A DNA stretch of 6,286 bases, taken from positions 1 through 6,286 of the forward strand of contig JAUVTI010000114.1 of NCBI GenBank assembly GCA_030601605.1. Direction: 5' to 3'. Position numbers and translations under genes: made by a program. Within the stretch, counting starts at the first letter, position 1. Each line of letters begins with the position of its first letter. The stretch is from Gemmatimonadales bacterium. Lineage in GTDB: Bacteria; Gemmatimonadota; Gemmatimonadetes; Gemmatimonadales; GWC2-71-9. Of the stretch, positions 1 to 5,882 are shown piece after piece. Below the pieces are notes generated by a model. It had not been told where the DNA came from, did no database searches, and saw only the letters and a list, made by a program, of their open reading frames with translations.

Positions 1-89
1 GCGTCCTTGTACATGCCCCACGTGGCAGCGTGGGCGCCGGCCCGCATGCCGACGACGACCGCGACGAGGTAATCGTCCCAGGGTGGCAT
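1..89 (-). CDS. Start of an unidentified downstream gene (29 codons visible)
   Basis: An ATG at 89-87 opens a frame, different from that of the overlapping dehydrogenase, that stays open to the window edge. The visible peptide begins MPPWDDYLVAVVVGMRAGAH and continues with a Trp- and Tyr-containing stretch. It has the composition of a real protein, possibly with a membrane-associated first helix at about residues 7-22. The dehydrogenase frame over the same bases turns into an Arg-rich string typical of out-of-frame reading. A GGGGAG sequence lies 7 nt before the ATG, which supports translation starting here, coupled to the end of the upstream gene. I do not recognise the family. The alternative is a frameshift in the dehydrogenase with this peptide as its C-terminus; I think that less likely because the peptide does not resemble a Gfo/Idh/MocA tail. 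Confidence 0.45.
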   Translation of the reverse strand, partial: MPPWDDYLVAVVVGMRAGAHAATWGMYKD

Positions 90-1041
90 CGATCGACTCC
101 CCGAGCTTGAGAGCCCGCTCCGCGAGATCGAGTGTCATGTCCGGCTTGCCGCCCGTCCGCAGCGCTCGGAGGAAGTCACGCCACATCCCCCGGTAGCCCG
201 CGATGTCGGTCAGCGACGGGATGATGAAGCGGTGGTGTCGCCCCGTGACCGCGACGAAGAGCCCATTGGTCTCGAACGTGATGGAGCCAGCAGTGCCCGA
301 GATCCGGGAGAGCCGGAGTCCGCGCAGGAGTGACGGAACCTCCCAGGAGTAGTGCAGCGTCGCGATCGGTCCTTCGCCGTACTCGACCACCACGAGCATG
401 CTGTGGTCCACCTCGCCCGTCCGATGCGGTTCGAATCCGCGCACCGACTCGATCGAGAGACCGAGGTTGGCCAGGAAATCGATCCAGTGAATGGCGCCCT
501 CGAACAGCGCACCGCCGCCGCCGACCGCGGGATCTTCGCGCCAGCCTTCCAGGCGCTGAGCCCGGAGCGCGTTCACCTGGATGAACAGAGGCTGCCCCAC
601 GACTCCGGAGGCGAGGAGCTCACGCAGTGTGCGGAGCAGCGGCTTGTAGAAGTAGTTCTCGGCGACAAACACGCGGCGCCCCGTCTCGCCACATACCCGA
701 CGCACTGCGTCGAAGTCGGCCGCGTGCAGGAACGGAGGCTTCTCGACGATGACGTCCTTTCCGGCGCGCAGGGCGTGCACGGTGAGCCCCAAGTGGTGGG
801 CCGGGGGAGTCGCCACCACGACCGCACCGACGGCCGGGTCGGCGATCGCGGCGTCGTACGAGCCGTAGGCGCCGGCTCCTGCGAACCGGGAGTTGTACGC
901 GCCGGCCTTGGCTCCATCGCGACTCGCGTACCGCCGGCGCACCTTGCCGTCGAATGACGCGAGCGTCTTACTGTGGATGCGCGTGGCCCACCCGCAGCCC
1001 AAGAACGCTAGCGAGATAGGGGCTTCCGGTCGGTTGCTCAC
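1..1041 (-). CDS. Gfo/Idh/MocA-family NAD(P)-dependent oxidoreductase, C-terminus cut by the window edge
   Basis: This is a dehydrogenase of the glucose-fructose oxidoreductase / inositol 2-dehydrogenase / MocA family. These enzymes interconvert hydroxyl and keto groups on sugars, inositols or related polyols with NAD(P) and are normally cytoplasmic. From the GTG at 1041-1039, the N-terminal Rossmann fold shows GCGWA at residues 15-19 in place of the usual GxGxxG/A. The ATPPAHH stretch at 77-83 ends the nucleotide-binding part, and the family EKP motif is at 100-102 (Lys101 expected to be catalytic). ENYFYKPLLRTLRELL (128-143) opens the C-terminal alpha/beta domain, followed by a glycine run and HWID at 185-188. 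The GTG start is supported by AGGAG 6 nt upstream. The gene overlaps the GMC gene by 74 bp, so the two are surely co-transcribed. No stop is visible in 347 codons. The family norm is about 330-370, and the sequence after about residue 318 becomes Arg-rich, so the true end is probably just outside. The substrate is unknown. Confidence 0.88.
   Translation of the reverse strand, partial: MSNRPEAPISLAFLGCGWATRIHSKTLASFDGKVRRRYASRDGAKAGAYNSRFAGAGAYGSYDAAIADPAVGAVVVATPPAHHLGLTVHALRAGKDVIVEKPPFLHAADFDAVRRVCGETGRRVFVAENYFYKPLLRTLRELLASGVVGQPLFIQVNALRAQRLEGWREDPAVGGGGALFEGAIHWIDFLANLGLSIESVRGFEPHRTGEVDHSMLVVVEYGEGPIATLHYSWEVPSLLRGLRLSRISGTAGSITFETNGLFVAVTGRHHRFIIPSLTDIAGYRGMWRDFLRALRTGGKPDMTLDLAERALKLGESIDATLGRLPRRGRRRHAGRRPRCHVGHVQGR
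97..102 (-). promoter_or_regulatory. Shine-Dalgarno site for the gene starting at 89
   Basis: The minus strand reads GGGGAG, followed by 7 nt and then the ATG at 89-87. It sits inside the dehydrogenase coding sequence, as expected for a translationally coupled overlapping gene. It is the main evidence for that start. Confidence 0.4.
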
Positions 1042-2647
1042 TGTCAACTCCTGCTTGCAGGGTCGCTGTCACGTGCTCACCGACGCGCAGGGCATTTGCG
1101 CTGAGGGTGAGACTCGGATTGACGCCGGCCGACGTCGGCATGGCGCTGCCGTCCACTACGTAGAGGTTCTCGAGTCCCCGGAACCGGCCGGTCGCGTCGA
1201 GCGCCGACGTGGTTGGATCGTCTCCCATCCGGACGGTGCCCAGTGCGTGGGAGAACGTCTCGATCGGGCGCACGTAGCAGAACGCGGCCCCGGCGCGACG
1301 CAGGATCCGGCTCGCAGCGCTCACGAGAGCGCGACGGGCCTCGAGGTCACGCGGGCTGTATCGATGGATGATCAACGGCTGAGGGAGCCCGTATCGGTCG
1401 ACGCTCCCGTGATCGAGCGTGATGCGGTTCTCGGCTTGGGGCTGATCCTCCGCGATCACCACGAGGCCAGGCATGTGCGGGATCACCGCACAGGCGAGCC
1501 GACTGAGCGGCGAAGGGAGCATCGCCCGCACGAGCCCGGGCGGCGGCGGATGAATCTGCTGAATCACTCCCAGCTTGCCCCGCGGGCGGGCAACACTCGG
1601 GTGTCCGAAGTAGTAGTCGAAGAAGCAGAGCTGTTTGTGGAACTCGCCGGTGCCGTTCGGACGACGGGGAAACACGCCGAACACGACGGCGTTGCAGTGC
1701 CGCATGAGGTAACGGCCCACCGTGTGCCCGCCGGGATTCAGACGATCCAGGCCGGAGGCCAGCAGCAAGTGAGGCGTTGCGAGCGAGCCTGCGGCGACGG
1801 CGAAGATCCGGGCACGATACGTAGCCCAGCGGTTGCAGGCGCGGTCGTAGCAGGTGAGCTCGGTGACCTCTCCCCCACGGGTATCGAATCGCACGGCCAC
1901 GGTATTGGTCTTGAGTGTGAGTCCGCTGCGGAGGAGGTCCGGGAGCAGGCGCGACGCCGGGTCGTTCTTCGCTCCCACTGCGCACGCATAGGTGTCGCAC
2001 CTATCGCAGCCGACGCACGAACGCGGCCCGCCCCGATAGTTGATGGCGAGCGGCAGGATGGATGGGTGCAGCGAGAGAGTGCGGGCCGCAGCAGCGATCC
2101 GCTGGGAGACGGGACTGAGGGGGCGAGCCACCTGCGGATAGCGCATGCTGCGCGGAGGCTCCGTCGGATCTGCGCGGCTCACCCCGGCCACATCCAGCGC
2201 CTGCTCGGTCAGGCTGTAATACGGTTCCAGGTCCTCGTACCCGATCGGCCAGCAGGCGCCCGAGTCGCCGACGATCTCTGGGTCGGAGTCGAAGTCCGCT
2301 TCACGATACCGCAGCACTGCCCCGCCGAAGAACACAGCTGCGCCGCCCACGCACGAAGAGCTCCGCACCAGGGCCGCACGGCGGCCATTCACGGTGCGGT
2401 ACGTCTGATCGGCCGAGAAGAACGGAGTGAGCTCGAGTGACCCGGCCGGCTCCCGGTTCCGCAGGTCCTGCGGCACCCAGTCGCCGCGCTCGATCATGAG
2501 GACGCGGAAGCCGGCGTCGACCAGCGGGCGGGCGAACATTGCGCCGCTGAGACCGCTGCCGATCACAATCGCGTCGTAGACGGTCGAGTCCGACGGCGGG
2601 GGAGGACCGGCAACGGGGCGTGGCGGAGCACCATCTCGCAGAATCAT
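968..2647 (-). CDS. GMC-family FAD-dependent oxidoreductase
   Basis: This 559-residue flavoenzyme belongs to the glucose-methanol-choline family, whose members oxidise an alcohol or sugar hydroxyl and pass electrons to oxygen or another acceptor. The N-terminal FAD-binding fold reads YDAIVIGSGLSG, with GxGxxG at residues 30-35 and the ribose-binding Glu in MIERG (Glu53). A GG-rich stretch with VGGAAVFFGGAVLRYRE resembles the flavin-contact region. A cysteine cluster C-x2-C-x2-C-x4-C is at 211-222, followed by VGAKND. The C-terminal domain has SHALGTVRMG, with the putative catalytic His467, and VVDGSAMPTSAGVNPSLTLS, with the partner Asn510. Length is normal for the family. The ATG at 2647 is preferred over the in-frame ATG at 2707 because GAGGTG lies 6 nt upstream and the extra 20 residues are low-complexity and precede the fold. 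No signal peptide or Tat motif is visible, so a cytoplasmic enzyme is likely. It heads an operon with the overlapping Gfo/Idh/MocA dehydrogenase, so the two may act on one pathway. The substrate is unknown. Confidence 0.92.
   Translation of the reverse strand: MILRDGAPPRPVAGPPPPSDSTVYDAIVIGSGLSGAMFARPLVDAGFRVLMIERGDWVPQDLRNREPAGSLELTPFFSADQTYRTVNGRRAALVRSSSCVGGAAVFFGGAVLRYREADFDSDPEIVGDSGACWPIGYEDLEPYYSLTEQALDVAGVSRADPTEPPRSMRYPQVARPLSPVSQRIAAAARTLSLHPSILPLAINYRGGPRSCVGCDRCDTYACAVGAKNDPASRLLPDLLRSGLTLKTNTVAVRFDTRGGEVTELTCYDRACNRWATYRARIFAVAAGSLATPHLLLASGLDRLNPGGHTVGRYLMRHCNAVVFGVFPRRPNGTGEFHKQLCFFDYYFGHPSVARPRGKLGVIQQIHPPPPGLVRAMLPSPLSRLACAVIPHMPGLVVIAEDQPQAENRITLDHGSVDRYGLPQPLIIHRYSPRDLEARRALVSAASRILRRAGAAFCYVRPIETFSHALGTVRMGDDPTTSALDATGRFRGLENLYVVDGSAMPTSAGVNPSLTLSANALRVGEHVTATLQAGVDSEQPTGSPYLASVLGLRVGHAHPQ
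1048..1052 (-). promoter_or_regulatory. Shine-Dalgarno site deciding the GTG start at 1041
   Basis: AGGAG on the minus strand lies 6 nt before the GTG at 1041-1039. Because this start is a GTG inside the 3' end of the preceding gene, the site decides the start. The Rossmann beta strand follows within a few residues (ISLAFLG at 9-15), so a later start would damage the fold. Confidence 0.6.
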
Positions 2648-2653
2648 TCGTGG

Positions 2654-2659
2654 CACCTC
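2654..2659 (-). promoter_or_regulatory. Shine-Dalgarno site for the GMC oxidoreductase
   Basis: GAGGTG on the minus strand lies 6 nt before the ATG at 2647-2645. It favours this start over the ATG at 2707, which would place the start inside the divergent regulatory region. Confidence 0.5.
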
Positions 2660-2680
2660 GTCGGGTTGGCGGTGTCGGGT
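2660..2680. repeat. Short direct repeat in the divergent intergenic region
   Basis: GTCGGGT occurs at 2660-2666 and again at 2674-2680, 14 bp start to start, between the two divergent genes and just upstream of the candidate -35 at 2697. Streptomyces antibiotic regulators of the SARP/BTAD type bind heptameric direct repeats, but their usual period is 11 bp. This is therefore only a candidate operator for the adjacent BTAD regulator, and chance is possible in GC-rich DNA. Confidence 0.2.
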
Positions 2681-2696
2681 GCGCGCCGGAGGCTGG

Positions 2697-2724
2697 TTGA
2701 CCGCCATGCCCGGTGCGCTACGTT
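2697..2724 (+). promoter_or_regulatory. Weak candidate promoter for the BTAD regulator
   Basis: TTGACC at 2697-2702 (5 of 6 bases of the -35 consensus) is followed, after 16 bp, by TACGTT at 2719-2724 (3 of 6 bases of the -10 consensus). Transcription would start near 2731, which fits a translation start at 2757 but not one at 2706 or 2679. The -10 is poor, and housekeeping promoters in high-GC phyla vary, so this is tentative. The rest of the 2648-2756 gap shows no clear minus-strand promoter. Confidence 0.25.
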
Positions 2725-2756
2725 CCCATGGTGCCGCTATCCCGTTGCCTGCTCGT

Positions 2757-5411
2757 ATGCCCAGCCGTGACCTAGATGTCCCACAGGGCGTGATCCGGCT
2801 CCGACTGCTCGGCGCCGTGGATCTGCGCGCCCCCGACGGAACCGAGCAGGCGGAGGTTCTGAAACAGCAGAAGCGGCTGGCGGTGCTCGGCTACCTCGCC
2901 GCCTTCGCACCCCTCCGGTTCCATCGACGCGATTCCCTTCTTGCCCTCTTCTGGCCCGAGCTCGACACCAGCCACGCCCGGGCGGCGTTGCGCCGGGCGG
3001 TGCACTTCCTACGGCGCTTCCTGGGCGAGGGAGCGGTCGTGAGCCGGGGGGACGAGCTGGGCATCAGGCCCGACGCCGTCTGGTGCGACGTTGTCGCGTT
3101 TCGCGACGCGCTCGAAGGCGGCCGTCCGGAGGAGGCCCTCGAGCTCTACCGCGGGGACCTGCTGGAAGGGTTCTTCGTGCCCTCAGCTCCCGAGTTCGAG
3201 CGCTGGTTGGATGAGGAGCGCCGGGGACTCCGCACAGCTGCCGCGGCCGCCGCCTGGGCGGTGGCCGAGCGGGAAGAGGCGGCGGGAAACGGGCGGGCAG
3301 CGGCTCGGTGGGCCCAGCGCGCGGCGGCACTGGCACCCACCGACGAGGCGGACCTGCGCCGGCTGATGGGCCTGTTCGATCGCCTCGGCGATCGTGCCTC
3401 GGCGCTCCAAGCCTATGAGGAATTCGCACGCAGGATGGCCCAGGAGTTCGACCTGGAGCCGTCCCCCGAGACGCCGGCTGCCATCCGGGCCATCCGCGAA
3501 CGGCGTGGGGTGGCACCGACGCCCCGGCCGGGAGGATCGGAGCCGTCTGCGAAGCTCAAGCCGAACGTCGTCGCCGTGCTCCCATTCAGCGTTCGTGGAA
3601 GCGCCGAGTTCAACTACCTGCGCGAGGGCATGGTTGACCTGTTGAGCGCCAGGCTGGACGCGGCCGGTGAGTTTCGCACCGTGGACCCGCATGCCCTGCT
3701 GCAACACGTCCAATCCCGTGGCTTTGCCGACATCGACCCGGATCAGGCTCGATCTGTCGCGGAACACTTCCGAGCGGGAGTGTTCCTGTTGGGGAGCATC
3801 GTTGTCTCTGGGGAGCGGCTGCACGTCTCGGCGACGATGTACGAGACGCGTGGCACGTCCGAGGTCCGTGCGGACACCGAGGCCGAACACGAGACCGGCA
3901 TCTTCGCCATTGTCGATGGCTTGGTGCTTCGGCTCCTCGCCGAGCGTATCACTTCGTTGGGCGGGCAGATCGCGCGGCTTGGCGCGCTCACGACGAACTC
4001 ACTCCCGGCGCTCAAGGCATACCTCGGCGGCGAGCGGGCGTTCCGCAGGGGTGAGTGCTTCGACGCGGTAACCGCTTATGAGCGGGCCGTCGTGGAGGAC
4101 CCGACCTTTGCGCTCGGGCACTACAGGCTGGCGGCAGCGCGCACCGCCTGCGCCATGTGGGAGGGTGCCCGCGAAGCGTCGACGAGGGCGTGGGACCACC
4201 GGGGCCGTCTCGCGGCACACACCGGCCTCCTCCTGGAAGCGCAGCAAGCGCGGCTCCGCGGGGCGGTCGACGACGTGGAAGCTCTCTACGTGCGGGTTGT
4301 CGGGGATCGGCCCGACACCGTGGAGGCCTGGTTTCTGCTCGGTGACCTGCAATTCGACTACAACCCCCACCGCGGGCGATCGGTGGTCGAGGCCCGGCCG
4401 CCACTCGAGCGCGCCGTCTCACTCGATCCGAGGCATGTGGCCGCGCTTGCGCACCTCGTGCGAATCGCCGCCATCGAGCGGCGCCATGACGATGTGGCTG
4501 CGATGGTCGAGCGCATTCTCGAACTGAGCCCGGCGGGAGACCAGGCACTCGCAATGCGGGGGATTCGCGCGCATGCGCTCGACGATCAAGACGCGAAGGA
4601 CGAGGTCCTGGCCGGCCTCGCAGGCGCCCGCCCCATCACCCTCGCAACCACGTTCGCGGACATAGCGCTGTATACCGGTGACCTAGACGCCGCCGAGGAG
4701 CTCGCCCGTCACATCCCTCGGGTGGTTCCGGCAGCGGCCCTGGGGGCCCTTGTTCAGATCATGCTTGCTCACCTTGCCGTGGCGCGCGGTGATCGTGAGG
4801 AGGCGATGCGGCAGCTTGCCCACGCGGAGAAGATCGACCCCGTCTCGGCGCTCGAACACCGGGCGCTGTTCCTCACGCTGCCGTTCGTCCAGGCGGACGC
4901 GGGCGAACTCAGGGAGGTCGAGAAGACGCTGGCGGAGTGGCAGCCGCCGACGCATTCGCCGCCCCGAGCCAACCCGGCGGTGGCGGTGCACGATTCACTG
5001 CACACCCATTTGCGGCTCTACCTCCTGGGGCTCGTCACGGCACGGCTCGGCGATCATGAGGCGGCCCTGAGCCACGCCAGCCAATGTGAGGAGATGGAAG
5101 GGCCGCCGCGGGCCAGGGCGATGCCCCGTAACCTGGCGCTGGGCGTGCGCGCTCGGGTGTCCATGGACCTGGGAGATCCGGCTGCGGCCCTGTCGCTGCT
5201 CGAGCAGACTCGATTCGAGGGATGGTTCCAACTGGCGCTCGCGTCACCGTTCTACGCGCTTGCCCCAGAGCGGTTCTTGCGGGCTCAGGCGCTGATGGCG
5301 CTCGGCCGTCAGGAGGACGCAAGCGGGTGGCTCGAAGGGCTCGCGCAGCGATCGCCCTATGAGATGATCTACCGCGCGGCCGCGCGGGAGTCGCTCGACT
5401 CTCTCAGCTGA
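2757..5411 (+). CDS. BTAD-type transcriptional regulator with TolB/FlgO-like and TPR domains
   Basis: This 884-residue protein has the layout of a one-piece cytoplasmic transcription activator. Residues about 12-105 form an OmpR/SARP-like winged helix, starting VIRLRLLGAVDLRAPDG and including FWPELDTSHARAALRRAVHF. Residues about 110-250 are the bacterial transcriptional activator domain (BTAD), with LYRGDLLEGFF and DRASALQAYEEFARRM. After a Pro/Gly linker, about 268-400 resemble the TolB N-terminal/FlgO-like domain attached to signalling proteins (VAVLPFSVRG, then YLREGMVDLLSARLD and a GSIVVSGERLHVSATMYE stretch). From about 414 to 870 are degenerate TPR helices, for example AYERAVVEDPTFALGHYRLA. 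No transmembrane segment, kinase or nucleotide-binding loop is seen, so the TPR part probably senses a protein or small ligand. The start is uncertain: ATG 2757 is chosen because it directly precedes the winged helix and suits the candidate promoter; in-frame starts at 2679 (GTG), 2706 (ATG) and 2790 (GTG) are possible, and none has a good Shine-Dalgarno site. The gene is divergent from the GMC operon and may control it, itself, or both. Confidence 0.88.
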   Translation: MPSRDLDVPQGVIRLRLLGAVDLRAPDGTEQAEVLKQQKRLAVLGYLAAFAPLRFHRRDSLLALFWPELDTSHARAALRRAVHFLRRFLGEGAVVSRGDELGIRPDAVWCDVVAFRDALEGGRPEEALELYRGDLLEGFFVPSAPEFERWLDEERRGLRTAAAAAAWAVAEREEAAGNGRAAARWAQRAAALAPTDEADLRRLMGLFDRLGDRASALQAYEEFARRMAQEFDLEPSPETPAAIRAIRERRGVAPTPRPGGSEPSAKLKPNVVAVLPFSVRGSAEFNYLREGMVDLLSARLDAAGEFRTVDPHALLQHVQSRGFADIDPDQARSVAEHFRAGVFLLGSIVVSGERLHVSATMYETRGTSEVRADTEAEHETGIFAIVDGLVLRLLAERITSLGGQIARLGALTTNSLPALKAYLGGERAFRRGECFDAVTAYERAVVEDPTFALGHYRLAAARTACAMWEGAREASTRAWDHRGRLAAHTGLLLEAQQARLRGAVDDVEALYVRVVGDRPDTVEAWFLLGDLQFDYNPHRGRSVVEARPPLERAVSLDPRHVAALAHLVRIAAIERRHDDVAAMVERILELSPAGDQALAMRGIRAHALDDQDAKDEVLAGLAGARPITLATTFADIALYTGDLDAAEELARHIPRVVPAAALGALVQIMLAHLAVARGDREEAMRQLAHAEKIDPVSALEHRALFLTLPFVQADAGELREVEKTLAEWQPPTHSPPRANPAVAVHDSLHTHLRLYLLGLVTARLGDHEAALSHASQCEEMEGPPRARAMPRNLALGVRARVSMDLGDPAAALSLLEQTRFEGWFQLALASPFYALAPERFLRAQALMALGRQEDASGWLEGLAQRSPYEMIYRAAARESLDSLS

Positions 5412-5436
5412 CGTCGCCTTCCAGCGCGTCAGGCAG

Positions 5437-5457
5437 CGCCCGGCGCGGGGCCGGGCG
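5437..5457. terminator. GC-rich hairpin between convergent genes, possible shared terminator
   Basis: CGCCCGGC at 5437-5444 pairs with GCCGGGCG at 5450-5457, a perfect 8-bp stem with a 5-nt loop. It fills most of the 55-bp gap between the stop of the regulator (5411) and the stop of the convergent lipoprotein pseudogene (5467). Neither strand has a T-run after the stem, so it is not a classical intrinsic terminator. Its left half belongs to a 19-bp sequence repeated at 5850-5868, where the full stem does not form. Confidence 0.4.
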
Positions 5458-5466
5458 GTGGGTGCG

Positions 5467-5828
5467 TCAACAGCTGCTACATGACCCGGCGCCATATGCG
5501 CCGACGAGAATCACGGCGGCCGCCACGACCACAACTCCGAACACAAGTAATCCCGTCTTAGCACCGTCGGTTCCCTTCACGGCGATGCTCGACACGTTGG
5601 CAAGGGGGATGTGCACAGGAGTGCCGTCATCCAACCCGCTGAGTGTATCGCCAGACACTGCCGGCTCCTCGAGCACGAGTTGTGAGCCGTCCGCAAGCGT
5701 CACCTGGACCTTGTCGGGCTGACCATCCGCTAGGACCTGCTGTGGCTCGCTTCCTGTGTCTTCCACGACGAACAGGCTGCCAGGTAGCACGGCAGCAGGA
5801 TGCAAGCAATGATGCGTCTCACGGTCAT
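5467..5828 (-). pseudogene. Small lipoprotein, frameshifted by one base (unit 1)
   Basis: This is a sister of the intact gene at 5883-6248. The ATG at 5828-5826, after an AGGGGGAACC leader, reads MTVRRIIACILLPCYLAAC, a lipoprotein signal peptide with lipobox LAAC and lipidation cysteine at residue 19. The frame then runs SSWKTQEASHSRS and stops at 5732-5730 after 32 codons. Alignment with the sister shows one missing base in a run of Gs (plus strand) at about 5744-5745, where unit 1 has GTGGCT and unit 2 has GTGGGCT. Past this point the other frame is fully open to the TGA at 5469-5467 and matches the sister (PQQVL, QPDKVQVTLADGSQ, GDTL, IPLANVS), followed by a hydrophobic segment and a CSSC ending. 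Restoring one base gives about 120 residues. The intact body and signal peptide mean that either the mutation is very recent or it is a sequence error. An ATG at 5886 can open the downstream frame but would encode an unrelated N-terminus with no signal peptide. Function unknown. Confidence 0.75.
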
Positions 5829-5882
5829 GGTTCCCCCTATTCGTCAGAACAGCGCCCGGCGCGGGGCCGCTTGCTGGGTGAA
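5829..5882 (-). other. Spacer between the two lipoprotein copies
   Basis: This 54-bp spacer runs from the stop of unit 2 to the start of unit 1. Read on the minus strand it contains the GC-rich 19-bp repeat, then GTTCTGACGA and the AGGGGGAACC ribosome-binding leader. The same order (GC-rich sequence, GTTCTGACGA, G-rich leader, ATG) precedes unit 2 at 6249-6286, so leader and coding region were duplicated together. I see no convincing -35/-10 pair, which fits transcription from upstream of the window. Confidence 0.5.

Noticed and set aside
352..957. Plus-strand open frame of 201 codons opposite the Gfo/Idh/MocA gene
   Set aside because: The minus strand carries the Rossmann, EKP and HWID motifs, and the plus-strand product shows no family features.
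893..2440. Long plus-strand open frame of 515 codons opposite the GMC gene
   Set aside because: It is antisense to a gene with full GMC motifs, its translation is rich in Arg, His and Glu with no recognisable motif, and long antisense frames are common in GC-rich DNA.
2648..2707. N-terminal extension of the GMC gene to the ATG at 2707
   Set aside because: The 20 extra residues are Arg/Pro-rich and add no signal peptide, while the ATG at 2647 has a well-placed GAGGTG.
2679..2756. N-terminal extension of the regulator to the GTG at 2679 or the ATG at 2706
   Set aside because: The extension has no domain character and would place the start upstream of or inside the candidate promoter. It is kept as an alternative because no start has a good Shine-Dalgarno site.
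3183..3890. Minus-strand open frame of 235 codons inside the regulator gene
   Set aside because: It is antisense to the BTAD and TolB/FlgO-like coding region, with low-complexity Arg/Pro/Gly composition.
5487..5503. Inverted repeat CGGCGC-CATAT-GCGCCG as a terminator
   Set aside because: It lies inside the coding part of the lipoprotein copy (the GAYGAG region), has no T-run, and is absent from the sister copy. A chance palindrome from Gly/Ala codons is likely.
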